From positions 37,804-101,803 of the forward strand of contig BJOX01000234.1 in assembly GCA_009731375.1 (NCBI GenBank): DNA of 64,000 bases. Direction: 5' to 3'. Below, in pieces: positions 63,065 to 64,000 of the stretch (position 1 is its first letter; every line of letters begins with the position of its first letter). The notes below the pieces were generated by a model. That model was not told the origin of the DNA and ran no database searches. It was given only the letters and a program-made list of their open reading frames with translations. The DNA is from Paulinella micropora. Its lineage: Eukaryota; Cercozoa; Imbricatea; Euglyphida. A program made the position numbers and the translations under genes.

Positions 63065-64000
63065 TTCTTAAAATTTTCTATTAGTTGCCAATTTGAACAA
63101 CGATGTTGATACTTATGATAAGACAATTAAAACTAACAAAAATAAATTATTTTTTCTTATATATTTTTTGTCAAAACTGGGACTAGGAGCGGAATCGTTT
63201 TGTCTTGTTGTAGGTCTGGGCACGGTTCAGTGACAGGATAAGTGGAAGTTAACCGCATGCAAGTTGAAATATGAAAGTCGGTGGCACACGTTTGAGACTT
63301 CATGGTTATACAATATATACATTAATATTGTCACGGTTTTAATAAAAACAAAAGATTTCACCTCACTGAATTCATATCTTTGAAAAAAAAATTAAAAAAA
63401 TTTGAATTTCCACTCCGCCGTTACAGCAGTTTTTTAAAACGATTTTGCAGTCACCGTAGACTTTCTTTGCTGAGTGGTTCTAACTTGATTGAGTTTAGTT
63501 TCTCTCTGTTTTATATATTGTTTTACACCAAAACGTATGTACTTTAATTTATTTAATTCAAAATTAATAATATTAACTCAAATTGCAATTCAAATTCAAA
63601 TTTAAATCAAAATTTTTCAAGTTTGCGGGTGGCACCGGTTCTGAATGTGAAGCACTAGTAGCTCAGTGATTAATTAACATGGACAGACAATGACAGATCC
63701 TATCTAATATTAATATTACTGTTCTTGCTTTTGTTTTCTTTCAAAATGAAACATTTTAACTGAATAAAACAATGCGAATCATTTTTAAAAGCAATTGGCC
63801 CCCGTTACCGTTGCAACCGTTACACGTACACTGAGCGAGCAGTTTCCGGTTGGGCTCTAACTTGGTTGAGGTTGGTTCCTTTTCGTTTTTATGTTGTTTT
63901 ACATCAAAATGCATGCAACCTAATATAATTTATCAAATTTTAAAATGTCAAGTTCAAATTTCTACACTCAAACTTGACTTGAAATTTTCAAGTTCAAATG
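63065..64000. other. AT-rich spacer
   Basis: No gene, RNA or known repeat recognised. Similar phrases recur near 63460-63530 and 63835-63920 (gag..ttctaacttgattgagttta / ggctctaacttggttgaggt, then ttttacaccaaaacgtatg / ttttacatcaaaatgcatg), a roughly 375 bp direct duplication. Confidence 0.5.

Overview
The window looks like a draft nuclear scaffold from a unicellular eukaryote (protist or alga, lineage not resolved). Evidence for this is GT-AG spliced genes, long tetra- and trinucleotide microsatellites inside introns, LTR and non-LTR retrotransposons, a tRNA-derived SINE, a decayed polyubiquitin locus and eight N-runs. No prokaryotic features were seen. The scaffold may be chimeric: a GC-rich, intronless, tightly packed block (about 41.2-60.8 kb) sits between AT-rich, repeat-rich flanks.

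Layout. 0-0.55 kb: ATA microsatellite plus a tRNA-derived SINE. 0.55-15.7 kb: one large gene of unknown function, more than 20 small exons, with introns made almost wholly of TATC, ATGT, CTT, GA and similar repeats. From 5.2 kb to the stop codon the exon phases agree at every junction. Several introns hold truncated second copies of the neighbouring exon. One intron carries an RLE-type non-LTR retrotransposon (10.06-13.83 kb) lying inside TATC repeats. 16.0-29.9 kb: nested retroelements. An older LTR element with a CCHC gag has been split by a nearly intact 10.6 kb Ty3-like element on the minus strand (LTRs 16805-17041 and 27145-27380). Its gag and protease-RT-RNase H frames are separated by one in-frame UGA, and RT-RNase H and integrase by a -1 shift at a canonical slippery heptamer. 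30.6-31.4 kb: polyubiquitin pseudogene, minus strand. 31.6-32.3 kb: unknown single-exon gene. 33.5-35.0 kb: AT, GA and GAA repeats. 35.1-36.5 kb: three-exon zinc-ribbon gene. 37.8-39.4 kb: deleted second copy of the Ty3-like family. 39.4-41.2 kb: repeats and exon-like fragments.

41.2-60.8 kb island: genes on both strands without visible introns, separated by homopolymer-rich spacers. They are a secreted EGF-like protein, a class-3 lipase, a MYND protein, a broken Sel1-repeat gene, a PC-esterase-like secreted protein (frameshifted, cut by a gap), a 763-residue multi-zinc-ribbon protein, a small Cys-rich ORF, a 114-residue unknown, a roughly 1,600-residue coiled-coil membrane glycoprotein, a Cys-rich protein with an in-frame amber codon, and a Rab-like GTPase. 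Tandem foldback modules carrying E2F-like palindromes lie in one spacer, and related motifs occur in others. The content resembles an endogenized or co-assembled large DNA virus, but no hallmark virus gene (capsid, DNA polymerase B, packaging ATPase) lies in the window, so this is inference.

60.8-64 kb: AT-rich flank with a fragmentary gene and a foldback element.
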